The notes: a model not told the origin generated them from the letters alone. DNA of 64,000 bases from Ideonella sp. (GCF_016702655.1 NZ_JADJDO010000024.1:1-64000), one strand, 5' to 3'. Shown: positions 9,964-19,376, numbered from the stretch's first letter. A program made the numbers and translations.

Positions 9964-10028
9964 ACCGCGTTGCAGCAGGGAAACCGCTGCTGACTGCCGC
10001 GCTCAAGTCTGCAAGACTCGCGGCCGAC

Positions 10029-13000
10029 ATGCCAGTACGGGGAACCTCCGCAGCCCCCGCCGATTGGCCCGACGCGTGCACCTGTCTCCCCGACATTTCC
10101 GACCCGACCCTGCCGCACCTGAGCTTGCCGACTCGATCGCCGGGCGGCGCAGCTGTTCTTCACCGGTGGCGCTGCGGTCTCGCTGGGCGGCGCAGCAGCC
10201 ACGGCCTGCTGCCGATCGCGCTGACGGCGGCATGCAGCTCCGTACTGGTGCTGGGCCGCCCACTCGTCGCGCTGATGTTCGCCGGCCTGCGCTGGCGCGG
10301 TGTCGCTGCCACGCTGGCGCTTTCGGTGCAGCTGGCCGCCTGCGTGGCGCCGCGATGTGGCAGGCGTGGCTGCCCTCGGCCTGGGCACCGGTGTGCACAG
10401 CCAGGTGCTCGGCTACTGGCCGCTGCTCGTTGCCGTGGTCGTGGTGCTGGCCAGCGTGCGCGCCGCGACAGTACCGGCCGCCGCGTGCGCTGATGACGTT
10501 TGCGTTGGCCGGCATCGAATCCGGGCCTTGGCTCGGCAGACCCTCCGCACCTGGCGCAGAGGCTGCCGCTGGCTATCGTGACCACCGTACTGCTGCTCAC
10601 CGCGGGCCTCGTCACCGGGCGCGTTGATCGCGTTCGTCGTCAAGCGCTCGCTCGGCGAGGCGCGCGAGCGCGAGCAGCGCTTTGCAGACCTGCTGGCGAT
10701 GTCGGTCGACTGGTACTGGAAGCTCGACGAGGAACTGCGCTTCGTCCACTTCCAGTCCGCTGCCGGGCCTGAGCTCGACGCCCGCCCCGACAAGCGCCTC
10801 GGGCTGACGCCGTGGGAGATGAGCGACTTTCGGCCTCGACGAAGAGGAGATGGACGCGCTGCGATGCCGACCTCGAATCACGGCAGCCCTTCAGCCAGCG
10901 GTGGTGCGGCGCATCGACGCGCGGCCGGCCGCGCATCGTCAGCTGCAGCGGCCGGCCGCGCGCTCTCGCCGGCGCCTTCCGCGCGGGTTCTGGCGTGGGG
11001 CGCGACATCACCGACGAGATGACGGCCCAGCACGCCGTGATGGCGAGCGAGACGCGCTACCGCGAGCTGTTCGAGCGGTCGCCCACGCCGCTGGTGCGCA
11101 CCGGGGCGGACGCGTGCTCGACGCCAACCCGGCCGCGGCGACGATGTGCGGCGCCGCCGATGCGCAGGACATGGCCGGGCTCGACCTGGCGCGCTGTACC
11201 GCGACGAGGACTCGCGCGCGCGCGAACTGGCGCGCTGGCAGGCGCTCGAGGACGTTGCGATCGGCGAGGGCCTGCCGGTGACGGACCTCGTCCTCCAGTC
11301 TCCGGCCGGCCACGCGCTTGGTCCAGGCCACCGCGGTGCGCGTGATGGCCGACGGCGGGCCGGCGATCCTGTCGATCTACTTCGACGTGACGGGGCGGCG
11401 CGCCGCCGAGCCGCGCTGCGCCGCTCGGAGGCGCTGCTGTCGCACCTGTTCCAGACCAGCCCGGCTGCATCAGCGCTGACCGAGCTTGCGACCGGCCGCT
11501 ACGTGATGGTCAACCCCGGCTTCACGCGCATCACCGGCTACGCGGCCGAAGACGTGATCGGCCGCAGCGCACTCGAGATCGGCATCTGGCACGACCCCGC
11601 CGACCGCGAACGCCTGGTGCAGGCGATCGACGAGCGCGGCCACGCCGACGACATGACGGTCGTCTTCGTGACCCGCGCGCGCGCGCTCGTCACGCTGCAG
11701 CTCTCCGCGGCGCGCTTCGGGATGGCGGGCAAGTGTGACCGCGTGATCAAGGGGAGGGACGTCAGCGAGACGGAGCGCGCGCGGCGCGAGCACGCAGCCA
11801 TCCTGCAGAACGCGCCGGTCGGGATTGCTTTCGTGCGCGAGGGCGCTTGCGCACCGTCAACCCGAGCTGGGAACGCATGTTCGGCTGGCCACCCGGCCGC
11901 CTGGCCGGCGAGCCGCTGTCCCTGCTGTGGCCCGACGCGCCCGGCGACGCCGAGATCTCCAGCCCGGCCGCGCACGGCGGCCGGCGCGACGTGCCGCTGG
12001 AATTCGAGCGCGAGTTGCGCCGCGCCGACGGCAGCGCCTTCTGGTGCCGCCTGCTCGGGCAATCGCTCAACGCCACCTTGCCGGTCGACGGCGGCACGCT
12101 GTGGATCGCGCAGGACGTCACCGAGAGGCGCCGCATCGATCAGGCGCTCGCCGCCGCGCTCGTCCAGGCCGAGGCCGCGAGCCGCGCCAAAGAGCGCGTT
12201 CCTGGCCAACACCAGCCACGAGATCCGCACCCCGCTCAACGGCCTGCTCGGCCTGGCGCGCATGGCACAACGCCCGACCCTCGAGCCCGCGCTGCGCCAG
12301 CAGTACCTGACCCAGCTCGTCGACAGCGCGCAGAGCCTGGCCGAAGTGATCTCCGACGTGCTCGACCTGTCCAAGATCGAAGCCGGCCGCCTGACGCTGG
12401 AGTCGGTGCCGTTCGCGCTGCGCGAACTGGTGCAGACCGTGCACCGCAACTATCTCGCCCTCGCACAGGCCAAGGGCCTGCTGCTGACACTGCTCGTCGC
12501 CGACGACGTGCCCCAGTTCGTGCAGGGCGACCCAGTGCGCACGCGCCAGGTGCTCGTGAACTTTCTCACCAACGCGATCAAGTTCACCGAGTCGGGCAGC
12601 GTGCAGATCGAGCTCTGCCGCGACGGCGCGGGCCGTATCCGGCTGGCCGTCACCGATACCGGCCCCGGCATCGACGAAGCGACGCAGCAAAGCCTGTTCC
12701 GCCCCTTCACCCAGGCCGACGCCTCGACCACGCGGCGCTACGGCGGCACCGGCCTCGGGCTGTCGATCTGCCGCGAACTGGTGCAGTTGATGGGCGGCGA
12801 GATCGGCGTACGCAGCGCGCGCCCGGCCGCGGCAGCCGCTTCCTGGGCCGACCTGCCGCTTACGCCAGCGGCGGCGCCGCTGGACGCACCAACCTGTACC
12901 GAGCTCGACGTCGCCCGCCTGCGCGGTGCGCGCGTGCTGATGGTCGAGGACAACCCGGTCAACATGATGATCTCGGTGGCCCAGCTCGAGCAATGGGGCG

Positions 13001-13296
13001 CGCAGGTCGGGCAGGCGGGCGACGGGCAGCAGGCGATCGAGGCCGTCGACCAGGCGGTGCGGCGCGGCGAGCCTTACGACGTCGTGCTGATGGACCTGCA
13101 GATGCCGCGCATGGGTGGCAAGGAAGCGGCGCGCGCGCTGCGCGAGCGCTACCCGGCGTCCGAGCTGCCGATCATCGCACTCACTGCGGCAGCCCTGGTC
13201 TCGGAGCGCCAGAATGCACTGCAGGCGGGCATGAACGACTTCGTGTGACCCATCGATCCGCAGCAACTGCTGCGCGCGCTGTCCACCGCGTTGTGA
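10029..13296 (+). CDS. Membrane-bound hybrid sensor histidine kinase with PAS domains and receiver (frameshifted)
   Basis: About 1,080 codons. The first part (10150-10640) encodes six to eight hydrophobic segments resembling a MASE-type sensor (PIALTAACSSVLVLGRPLVA, GYWPLLVAVVVVLASV, AIVTTVLLLTAGLV). Three PAS-like regions follow: FADLLAMSVDWYWKLDEELR, RYRELFERSPTPLVR and SPAASALTELATGRYVMVNP. A fourth runs to FERELRRADGSAFWCRLLGQ. The kinase core shows the H-box TSHEIRTPLNGLLGLARMA, G1 LAVTDTGPGI and G2 RRYGGTGLGLSICREL, then a receiver with VLMVEDNPVNMM and VVLMDLQMPRMGG. The receiver ends in a TGA at 13246 exactly where the conserved TKP loop should be; PIDPQQLLRALSTAL continues in frame to 13296. 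Frame changes are dense before 12,200. No dedicated output partner is evident. Confidence 0.8.
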
Positions 13297-13593
13297 GCCC
13301 CCTGGGCTGGGCTCGGCCCGACCGTGGGGTCAAAAGGCGGGGCGGCCCGGCGTTTGCTCGTGAGCCCGAGGAACAAGAGGCGCCAGACGAGTCGGTCTGG
13401 CGCCTTTGTCTCTCATCGTCAGCCCGAGTGGGCTTGTCGCTGCATCTGCACGGTGCGCCGGTGAAAGCACCTGCGTCCCGGGCGACGGTCGTCTCCTCGA
13501 TCCCCCGCCGGCGCGCGGTGCCCGTTGCGACCTGTCGTTGCCGGGCACCGGCGGCGAGTGGCGCGAATGTAGTCCCGACTGCCCTCGGCGGCA
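13297..13593. other. Intergenic region between convergent hybrid kinase and sensor kinase genes
   Basis: This 297-base stretch separates two converging genes. It contains the strong hairpin terminator at 13378-13405 and a second short hairpin (AGCCC/GGGCT) near 13430. The remainder shows no ORF or repeat that I can support. Confidence 0.5.
13378..13405. terminator. Rho-independent-type terminator between convergent kinase genes
   Basis: A perfect 11-base-pair stem (AGGCGCCAGAC / GTCTGGCGCCT) with a six-base loop GAGTCG is followed on the plus strand by TTGT. It lies 82 bases after the hybrid kinase stop and between converging genes, so it can end the plus-strand transcript. The symmetric arms would also form on the opposite strand. 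The T-run is short. Confidence 0.75.
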
Positions 13594-14833
13594 CTAGGGC
13601 TTTCCCGACGCGGGCGGCGGCTGCACCGGGAACGCGAGCGTGACTGTCGTGCCCTGGCCCGGCGCGCTGCTCACCTCGGCATCGCCGCCGTGCAGCTCGG
13701 CGATGCGCTTGACGATGGCCAGGGCCCAGGCCCAGCCCGCCGCCCACGGGCGCAGGCCCTGCCGTACCCTGCTCTTGAGGCTGGCGTCCCTGGAAGAAGC
13801 GGTCGAAGAGCTGCGGCAGCTCGGCCGCGGCAATGCCCGGGCCGGTGTCGGCGACCGTGACGCGCAGCCGCGCCGCGTTGCGCGTGTTGCGCAGTGCGAC
13901 CTCGATCAACTCGGCGTCTGCCGCCGCGGCCCTTGCGCCGTGCGCCTGCAGCGTCTCGAGGCAGGCCACGGTGGCCGTGAGCGGCGAGCGCAGGTCGTGC
14001 GACAGGTTGCTCACCGCCTCGCGGCGGAACTGGTCGAGCCTCGAGAGCGCCGTCCACTGCTCGTGCAGCTTGGCGAGCATCTGGCGGAACACGCGCGCGA
14101 GCTGGCCGAACTCGTCGCTGCCCGCGGGCGGCAGCGCTGCCTGGCCAGCGCCGGACTCCAGGCCCTCGCGCGACACGGCGGCCGCTGCACCCGTGAGCAG
14201 CGCGAGCGGGCGCGTGATCGAGGCCGCGAGCCAGGCCGCGAGCGCCGTCATCAGCGCGACGATGGCCGCGATCGACACCAGCGCCGGCACGCCATAGCTG
14301 CTGCGCACCGCGGTCCAGCGGTTGGCCGCCGCCTCGCCGCCCGGATGGCAGACGAGATACAGATAGCCGGCCGCCGGATCGGTGGCGTGGATCTGCGCGC
14401 GGCGCAGTGCCTGCGCGGCAACCACCGCGTCGGCGTCCATGCGCTCGGGGTCGTCGCCCATCACGTAGGCCGATCGGGCGCCGCCGGCCGACTCGCGCAC
14501 CGGCGCCATCGCGACGCGCAGCTCGGGCGTGAGCGCGATCCTGGCCGACGTGGCGAGCACGCGGCCTCGGCGTCGAGCAGGTAAGAGCTGACTGTCGGGC
14601 TCGAACAGCACCAGGTTGGCGAGCCAGGCGTTGAAGTCGGCCGGATGGCGCTGCTGCAGCTCGAGCAGGTTGTCGTACTGCGCGGCCACGCGCACGAGGA
14701 AGCCGCGCGCCCGCTGGTAGGCCGATTCGCGCTCGAAGCGCTCGAAGGCGACGACCACGCTCGCGATCACGAGCAGCGCCGTAGCGAGGCCGGTGGCGAA
14801 GATCGTCAGCCCGAGCTTGGCCCGAACATTCAC
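13594..14833 (-). CDS. Sensor histidine kinase of an OmpR-type pair (frameshift and internal gap in catalytic domain)
   Basis: This is a membrane sensor kinase encoded directly after its response regulator; the GTG at 14833 overlaps the regulator stop by four bases. Two transmembrane segments (LTIFATGLATALLVIASVVV at residues 7-26 and SIAAIVALMTALAAWLAASI near 185) enclose a periplasmic domain. A HAMP linker and the H-box EAVSNLSHDLRSPLTATVAC follow. The HisKA helix NTRNAARL is then joined directly to RVTVADTGPGI, skipping the 60-70 residues that normally carry the N-box. A later frame change near 13,790 leads to LAIVKRIAELHGGDAEVSSA and PGQGTTVTLAF. Around 14,570 two single-base changes cancel out. 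If the gap is real the kinase cannot bind ATP normally. Confidence 0.8.
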
Positions 14834-15531
14834 GGCAGGTCGCGCAGCTTGTAGCCCGCGCCGCGCACGGTGAGTATCCACTCGGGCCGCATCGGATCGG
14901 CCTCGATCTTGGCGCGCAGGCGGTTGATGTGCGTCGTCACCGTGTGCTCGTAGCCGTCGTGGCTGTAGCCCCAGACGGCGGACAGGAGTTGCGAGCGCGA
15001 GAACACATGGCCCGGGTGCTGGGCAAAGTGCAGCAGCAGGTCGAACTCGCGCGCGGTGCAGTCGAGCAGCGCGCCGCGCAGGCGGACCTGGCGCTTGGGG
15101 ATGTTGATCTCGAGCTCGCCGCGCCGCACCAGGGCCTCGGCCGCGCCCTGCGCCTGGCGCAGCAGCTCGGCCCGGCGCAACAGCGCCTTCACGCGCGCCA
15201 TCAGTTCGGCGAGCGAGAACGGCTTGGTCAGGTAGTCGTCGGCGCCGAGCTCGAGGCCGAGCACGCGATCGAGCTCGGTCGAGCGCGCGGTGAGCATCAG
15301 GATCGGCGCGCTGTGCTGGCGCGCGCGCAGCGCCTTGCACACCTCGAGCCCGTCCAGGCCCGGCATCATCAGGTCGAGGATCAGCAGATCGGCCGGAGCC
15401 TCGATCTGGCGCGCCAGCGCCGCCGCGCCGTCGCCGACGGCGGTGACCGCGTAGCCGGCATTGCGCAGGTTGAGCGCAATCAGGTCGCGGATGTCGGCCT
15501 GGTCTTCGGCAAGCAGGATCGTGGCGGCCAT
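14830..15531 (-). CDS. OmpR/PhoB-family response regulator
   Basis: 233 residues, intact. The N-terminal receiver has the acidic pair in ILLAEDQADIRDLIAL, the phosphorylation Asp in ADLLILDLMMPGLDG, the Thr in PILMLTARS and the Lys in DDYLTKPFSLAEL. The C-terminal winged helix shows LDCTAREFDLLLHFAQHPG, SRSQLLSAVWGYSHDGYEHT and VTTHINRLRAKIE, ending in the usual GAGYKLRDLP. It is the first gene of a two-gene operon with the sensor kinase. The stimulus cannot be read from the sequence. The start ATG at 15531 sits 106 bases downstream of the methyltransferase gene on the same strand. Confidence 0.93.
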   Translation of the reverse strand: MAATILLAEDQADIRDLIALNLRNAGYAVTAVGDGAAALARQIEAPADLLILDLMMPGLDGLEVCKALRARQHSAPILMLTARSTELDRVLGLELGADDYLTKPFSLAELMARVKALLRRAELLRQAQGAAEALVRRGELEINIPKRQVRLRGALLDCTAREFDLLLHFAQHPGHVFSRSQLLSAVWGYSHDGYEHTVTTHINRLRAKIEADPMRPEWILTVRGAGYKLRDLP

Positions 15532-15637
15532 GCGCGATTGTCGTGCCCGCGCGCCGCGGCTTACATGCGCGCCGTGCGCGCGGCAAATGCGCTCGGCGCT
15601 CGCCGGGGCGACACCCCAGGCGTCTCGGAGTCGTCAA

Positions 15638-16555
15638 TCAGCCGGGGTTGGACGCCGAGACGATCCAGGCCGAGCCGCCGAGCTGCACGCGCCCGTCGGC
15701 CCCGGCTACCACGGCGAGCGCGCGCTCGACGGCATCGAATATGGTCGGGCGTTGCGCCGGGCCGGCCTCGGCCGCGAAGCGCGACACCGGCCCGACGCGC
15801 AGCGCGCTCTCGGCGGCCAGGCGCGGCGTGGCGCCCAAGGTCACCGGCGCGTCGAAGCGGTGCAGCGCGATCGCGCCGAAACCGGCGTCGGCGAGCAGCG
15901 CGCGCAGGCGCGCGTCGTCGGCAAACGCGAACGGCCCCGGCGCGTGCGGATCGGATCGCACCGGCGTGACGCCAAGCGCGGCGCGTGCCGCGACCAGCGG
16001 CGCCATCGCCCAGGGGTTGTCGCGCGGCGTGCGCCAGCACACGAAGGCGGCACGCCCGCCGGTGCGCAGCGCGCGCCGCAGATGGGCCAGCGCCGCGACG
16101 GGCGCGCCGAAGAACATGATGCCGAAGCGCGAGAACAGCAGGTCGCGCCCCGGGGGCAGGTCGGCCGCCGACGCATCGGCCTCGCTGAAGGCGAGCTGCG
16201 GCAGGCGCGCCGCCTCGGCGCGCGCCTGCGCCACGTCGAGCATGGGCCGCGAGACGTCGAGGCCGAGCACCGCGCCCTGCGCGCCGACCTGGCGCGCGAG
16301 CTCGATCGCGCTTGCGCCGCAGCCGCAGCCGATGTCGAGCACGCGCTCGCCCGGCTGCGCCGCCGCGGCCTGCAGCGCCGCCGCGCCGAAGGGCACGACG
16401 ATGTCGTCGATCTCGCTCTGCAGCGTGGCCCAGCGCTCGCCGAGCACCCCGTTCCATTCGGCGATCTGTTCGGCGTTGGCGGCGTCGTCCAAGGCAGGCT
16501 CCTGCAATGCGGGGTAGCGAGCATAGTGCCGCGGCGCGAGCGCTGCGTGGCGCAA
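15638..16555 (-). CDS. Class I SAM-dependent methyltransferase
   Basis: 305 residues with a seven-strand methyltransferase fold. The SAM-binding motif I is RVLDIGCGCGASAIELARQV (residues about 70-89), followed by VLGLDVSRPMLDVAQARAEA and the motif II/III region DLLFSRFGIMFFGAPVAALA and HLRRALRTGGRAAFVCWRTP. The N-terminal part IAEWNGVLGERWATLQSEID is typical of the UbiE/Methyltransf_25-like proteins that act on small or lipid substrates. The C-terminal 90 residues carry no known motif. The substrate is unknown. The first 16 residues may not be translated: the in-frame TTG just before QEPALDDAANAEQIAEW is a possible later start. Divergent from the ECF sigma gene 76 bases away. Confidence 0.82.
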   Translation of the reverse strand: MRHAALAPRHYARYPALQEPALDDAANAEQIAEWNGVLGERWATLQSEIDDIVVPFGAAALQAAAAQPGERVLDIGCGCGASAIELARQVGAQGAVLGLDVSRPMLDVAQARAEAARLPQLAFSEADASAADLPPGRDLLFSRFGIMFFGAPVAALAHLRRALRTGGRAAFVCWRTPRDNPWAMAPLVAARAALGVTPVRSDPHAPGPFAFADDARLRALLADAGFGAIALHRFDAPVTLGATPRLAAESALRVGPVSRFAAEAGPAQRPTIFDAVERALAVVAGADGRVQLGGSAWIVSASNPG

Positions 16556-16631
16556 ATGTGATGCTGGCGTGATCTTGCGCGAGCAGGCCGTGAACTCGGC
16601 CGCTCACAGTGCATGCCATCGAATGCCACGC

Positions 16632-17183
16632 ATGGAAGACCGCATGAACCTCACCGCCAGCGCCCCGCCGTCGCCGCCTACCCAGCCGATCTGCCCGCGC
16701 GAACTCGCCTCGCACCGCGCCTACCTGATCCGCTTTGCGCAGCGCAGGCTGCGCGACCCGGCGCTCGCCGAAGACGCGGTCCACGACGTGCTGGAAGCCG
16801 TTCTCGCCGACCGCGCCGCCTTCGCCGGCCGCTCGGCGCTGCGCACCTGGCTGACCGGCATCCTCAAGCACAAGATCGTCGACCTGCTGCGGCGCGACGC
16901 CGGTACCGATTCGCTCGACGAGGCCTGCGGCGAGCGCGGCGACGACAGCCCGGCCATGCCGGCCTGCAACGCACCGCGCCCCGACGAGGTGGCCGAGCAG
17001 CGCCAGTTGCTTGCGCAGACGCTGGCGCGCATCGGTGCGCTACCGGCCGCGCTGCGCGACGCGATGCGCCTGCGCGTGCTCGACGAGCTGCCCACCGCAG
17101 AAGTCTGCCGGCGCCTGGGCGTCAGCGAGACCAACCTCTTCGTGCGCCTGCATCGGGCGCGGCGGCAGCTCGTGCTGAACTAG
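16632..17183 (+). CDS. ECF-type RNA polymerase sigma factor
   Basis: 183 residues from the ATG at 16632 (an ATG at 16644 and one at 16569 are alternatives). Region 2 reads HRAYLIRFAQRRLRDPALAE, DAVHDVLEAVLADRAAFAG and SALRTWLTGILKHKIVDLLR, the typical sigma2 core and promoter-melting helix. A short acidic linker (DEACGERGDDSP) leads to region 4, ALPAALRDAMRLRVLDELPT with the helix-turn-helix TAEVCRRLGVSETNLFVRLH. No zinc-finger anti-sigma gene follows, unlike most such loci: the next gene faces the opposite way. It may therefore be controlled from elsewhere or by its own expression. Its promoter would share the 76-base spacer with the methyltransferase gene. Confidence 0.88.
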   Translation: MEDRMNLTASAPPSPPTQPICPRELASHRAYLIRFAQRRLRDPALAEDAVHDVLEAVLADRAAFAGRSALRTWLTGILKHKIVDLLRRDAGTDSLDEACGERGDDSPAMPACNAPRPDEVAEQRQLLAQTLARIGALPAALRDAMRLRVLDELPTAEVCRRLGVSETNLFVRLHRARRQLVLN

Positions 17184-17228
17184 GGCCGCCCCAAGCAAGA
17201 CCCTACCCTCTCGGAGGGTCGCCCGACA
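17183..17228. repeat. Intergenic hairpin repeat, family A, copy 1
   Basis: The block GGCCGCCCCAAGCAAGACCC and the following ACCCTC-TCG-GAGGGT hairpin (17205-17219) recur in inverted orientation at 24395-24433 with only a few differences. Both copies lie between the 3' ends of converging genes (here the ECF sigma factor and the MocR regulator), so they could act as bidirectional terminators. The opening GGGCCGCCCCAAG also occurs at the start of pncC (about 43833). Confidence 0.7.
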
Positions 17229-17253
17229 CTTCCGACGAGCCGGGGGTCGTCGC

Positions 17254-18681
17254 TCAACTGGCATCGCGCGCACGTTCGAGCGCACGCCAGAAGCGCTGCT
17301 CCTGCGCGGTCGCGAAGTTGATGCGCATCAGCGTGCTCGGGCGGCGCGCGGCGTGGAAGAGTGCGCCCGGCGCGAGCAACCAGCCACCGTCGTCGAGCAT
17401 CGTGCGCGCCAGGCGCTCGGTGTCGACGCCGGTATCGACCCAGCCGAACAGGCCGCGCGGCGGCGCGGCGAAGCGGCAGCCCGCGCCTTCGGCCAGCCTG
17501 ACGGTGCGTGCGCGCGCAGCCTCGAGGCGCACCGTCACGCGCTCGGCATGGCGGCGCAGCAGCCCGCGCTCAAGGCAATACGCGATCGCCTGCTCGGTGA
17601 GCGCGGGCGTCGTCAGCGTCGACAGCAGCTTGGTGTCGACGAAGCGATCCACGAGCGCCGCCGGCGCGGCGATGAAGCCGACGCGCCAGGCTGGGGCGAG
17701 GATCTTGGCGAAACCCGAGACGTAGACCGTGCGTTGCAGCGTATCGAGCGCGGCCAGGCGCGGCTGGTGCGCCGGCGCGAAGTGGGCATAGCTGTCGTCC
17801 TCGACGATCGTCAGGTCGTGCTGCTGCGCCAGGCCGAGCAGGCGGTGCGCGCAGGCCAGCGAGAGCGAGGCGCCGGTCGGGTTGTGCAGCACCGAGACCG
17901 TGATGTACAGGCGCGGCCGATGTGCCCGCAGCAGCTGCGCCATCAGCGCGAGGTCCGGCCCTTCCTCGCCGCGCGGCACTGGCAGCACCGTCAGGCCGAG
18001 CGCCTCGAGGCGGGCAAACTCGACCGGCCAGCCGGGCTCGTCGACGAGCACCGCGTCGCCGGCGCGCACGAGGGCGCGCGTCACGACATCGAGCGCCTGC
18101 GTCGCGCCGACCGTGGTCACGATCTGCTCGGGGTCAGCCTTCACGCCGTGGTCGGCCAGCCGCACCGCGAGCGCGCGCCGCAGCCGCGCGTCGCCGGCGC
18201 TCTCGCCGTACTGCAGCGAGAGCGCGCCGAGCTGCGCGCCGCTGTTGACACGGCGCAATGCGCTCGCAAGCAGGCCCGCGTCCAGCCATTCGATGGGCAA
18301 CGTGCCGAGCCCCGGCATCGGCTGCGCGCCGGGCGGCTGGAACATGCCGCGCATCAGCGTCGTTGCCGAGAGCGGCGCCACCGGACGCACCGCACTGCGC
18401 GCGGCGGGCGGCGCGGCATCGCCCGCCGGCGGGCGCTGCGCGTCGCGCACGAAGAAGCCGCGCTGGCGGCGGGCAACGATCAGCCCCTGCGCGAGCAACT
18501 GGTCGTAGGCCGCGACGACCGTGCTCGCGCTCACCGCATGGCGGCGCGCGCACTCGCGCACCGACGGCAGGCGCGCACCCGCGGGCAGCAGCCGCTGACG
18601 GATGCGCTCGCCGAAGCGTGCCGCGAGCTGGTCGGTCAGCGAGATGTCGGCGTCGCGCGAGAGGGCGGCGGTGGCGGTCAT
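17254..18681 (-). CDS. MocR/PdxR-like transcriptional regulator (GntR helix-turn-helix fused to aminotransferase fold)
   Basis: 475 residues, intact. Residues 10-80 are a GntR winged helix (SLTDQLAARFGERIRQRLLP, then RLPSVRECARRHAVSASTVV). Residues 120-475 are a class I aminotransferase fold with the PLP-anchoring Lys in VYVSGFAKILAPAWRVGF and the cofactor loop TTVGATQALDVVTRAL. Members sense PLP, an amino acid or a PLP adduct and usually control an adjacent, divergent gene. Here that gene is the LysE-type exporter, and an inverted repeat (18700-18755) lies in the shared spacer. I infer regulation of the exporter and possibly of the amino-acid genes downstream. The effector is unknown. Confidence 0.92.
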   Translation of the reverse strand: MTATAALSRDADISLTDQLAARFGERIRQRLLPAGARLPSVRECARRHAVSASTVVAAYDQLLAQGLIVARRQRGFFVRDAQRPPAGDAAPPAARSAVRPVAPLSATTLMRGMFQPPGAQPMPGLGTLPIEWLDAGLLASALRRVNSGAQLGALSLQYGESAGDARLRRALAVRLADHGVKADPEQIVTTVGATQALDVVTRALVRAGDAVLVDEPGWPVEFARLEALGLTVLPVPRGEEGPDLALMAQLLRAHRPRLYITVSVLHNPTGASLSLACAHRLLGLAQQHDLTIVEDDSYAHFAPAHQPRLAALDTLQRTVYVSGFAKILAPAWRVGFIAAPAALVDRFVDTKLLSTLTTPALTEQAIAYCLERGLLRRHAERVTVRLEAARARTVRLAEGAGCRFAAPPRGLFGWVDTGVDTERLARTMLDDGGWLLAPGALFHAARRPSTLMRINFATAQEQRFWRALERARDAS

Positions 18682-18699
18682 GGCCGTGTATCGGTTGCG

Positions 18700-18755
18700 C
18701 TGGCAGTACAGATGACAAACTGTTCCGGCAAAGTGTACTGCTGCTGTATTGCCAG
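18700..18755. promoter_or_regulatory. Inverted repeat in the MocR / LysE divergent spacer, candidate operator
   Basis: CTGGCAGTACAG (18700-18711) and CTGTATTGCCAG (18744-18755) form an inverted repeat matching at 11 of 12 positions, centred in the 95-base spacer. A further GTACTGCTGCTGTATT stretch gives partial direct repeats of CTG-TA. A TACACT box at 18763-18768 lies only eight bases before the LysE start, so the exporter transcript may have almost no leader. Binding by the MocR regulator is inferred from position. Confidence 0.5.
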
Positions 18756-18776
18756 CGGCGCCTACACTGGGCGCCG

Positions 18777-19376
18777 ATGAACGCCCAGGAACTCGCCGCC
18801 CTGCTCGCCTACTCGACGGCGATGGCGTTCACGCCCGGGCCCAACACGACGCTGTCGTCGACGCTCGCCGCCAACGGCGGGTTGCGGCACGCGATGCGCT
18901 TCGTGCTCGCGGTGCCGCTGGGCTGGACGCTGCTCTTGCTGCTCTCGAGCTTCGGGGTCGGCGCCCTGGTCACGGCCAACCCCGGTCTGCGCGCCGTGCT
19001 GGTGCTGCTTGGTGCGGGCGCAATGCTATGGATGGCTTGGCAGCTCGCGCGCCGCAGCGAGCTCGGCGAGGCGAGCCGCGCGCACCTGGCGATCACGTTC
19101 TGGCAGGGCGTGGCGCTGCAGTTCGTCAACCTCAAGGCCTGGCTCAATGCACTCGTGATCAGCGCAACCTGGGTCGCCGTCGAAGGCGAGTTCGGCCTGC
19201 GCCTGGCCCAGGTGCTGCCGCTGATGGTGGCCTATGGCTTTGCCAGCAACTTCAGCTATGCCCTCGTCGGCGCGCTGCTGCGGCGCTGGCTCGCACAGGG
19301 GCGGCGCCTGCTCTGGTTCAACCGCACGATGGCCGGCGTGCTCGCGGCGACGGCGCTGTGGATGCTGCGCGCGTGA
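18777..19376 (+). CDS. LysE/RhtB family amino-acid exporter
   Basis: 199 residues, intact, with five to six transmembrane helices. The family signature STAMAFTPGPNTTLSSTLAA is at residues 13-32, followed by the glycine-rich first repeat ANGGLRHAMRFVLAVPLGWT. Later helices are LVLLGAGAMLWMAWQLARR, FWQGVALQFVNLKAWLNALV (the second conserved motif) and TMAGVLAATALWMLRA. Relatives export basic, neutral or branched amino acids and related compounds. Divergence from a MocR regulator suggests induction by its own substrate or a derivative. No convincing ribosome site precedes the ATG. Confidence 0.92.
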   Translation: MNAQELAALLAYSTAMAFTPGPNTTLSSTLAANGGLRHAMRFVLAVPLGWTLLLLLSSFGVGALVTANPGLRAVLVLLGAGAMLWMAWQLARRSELGEASRAHLAITFWQGVALQFVNLKAWLNALVISATWVAVEGEFGLRLAQVLPLMVAYGFASNFSYALVGALLRRWLAQGRRLLWFNRTMAGVLAATALWMLRA

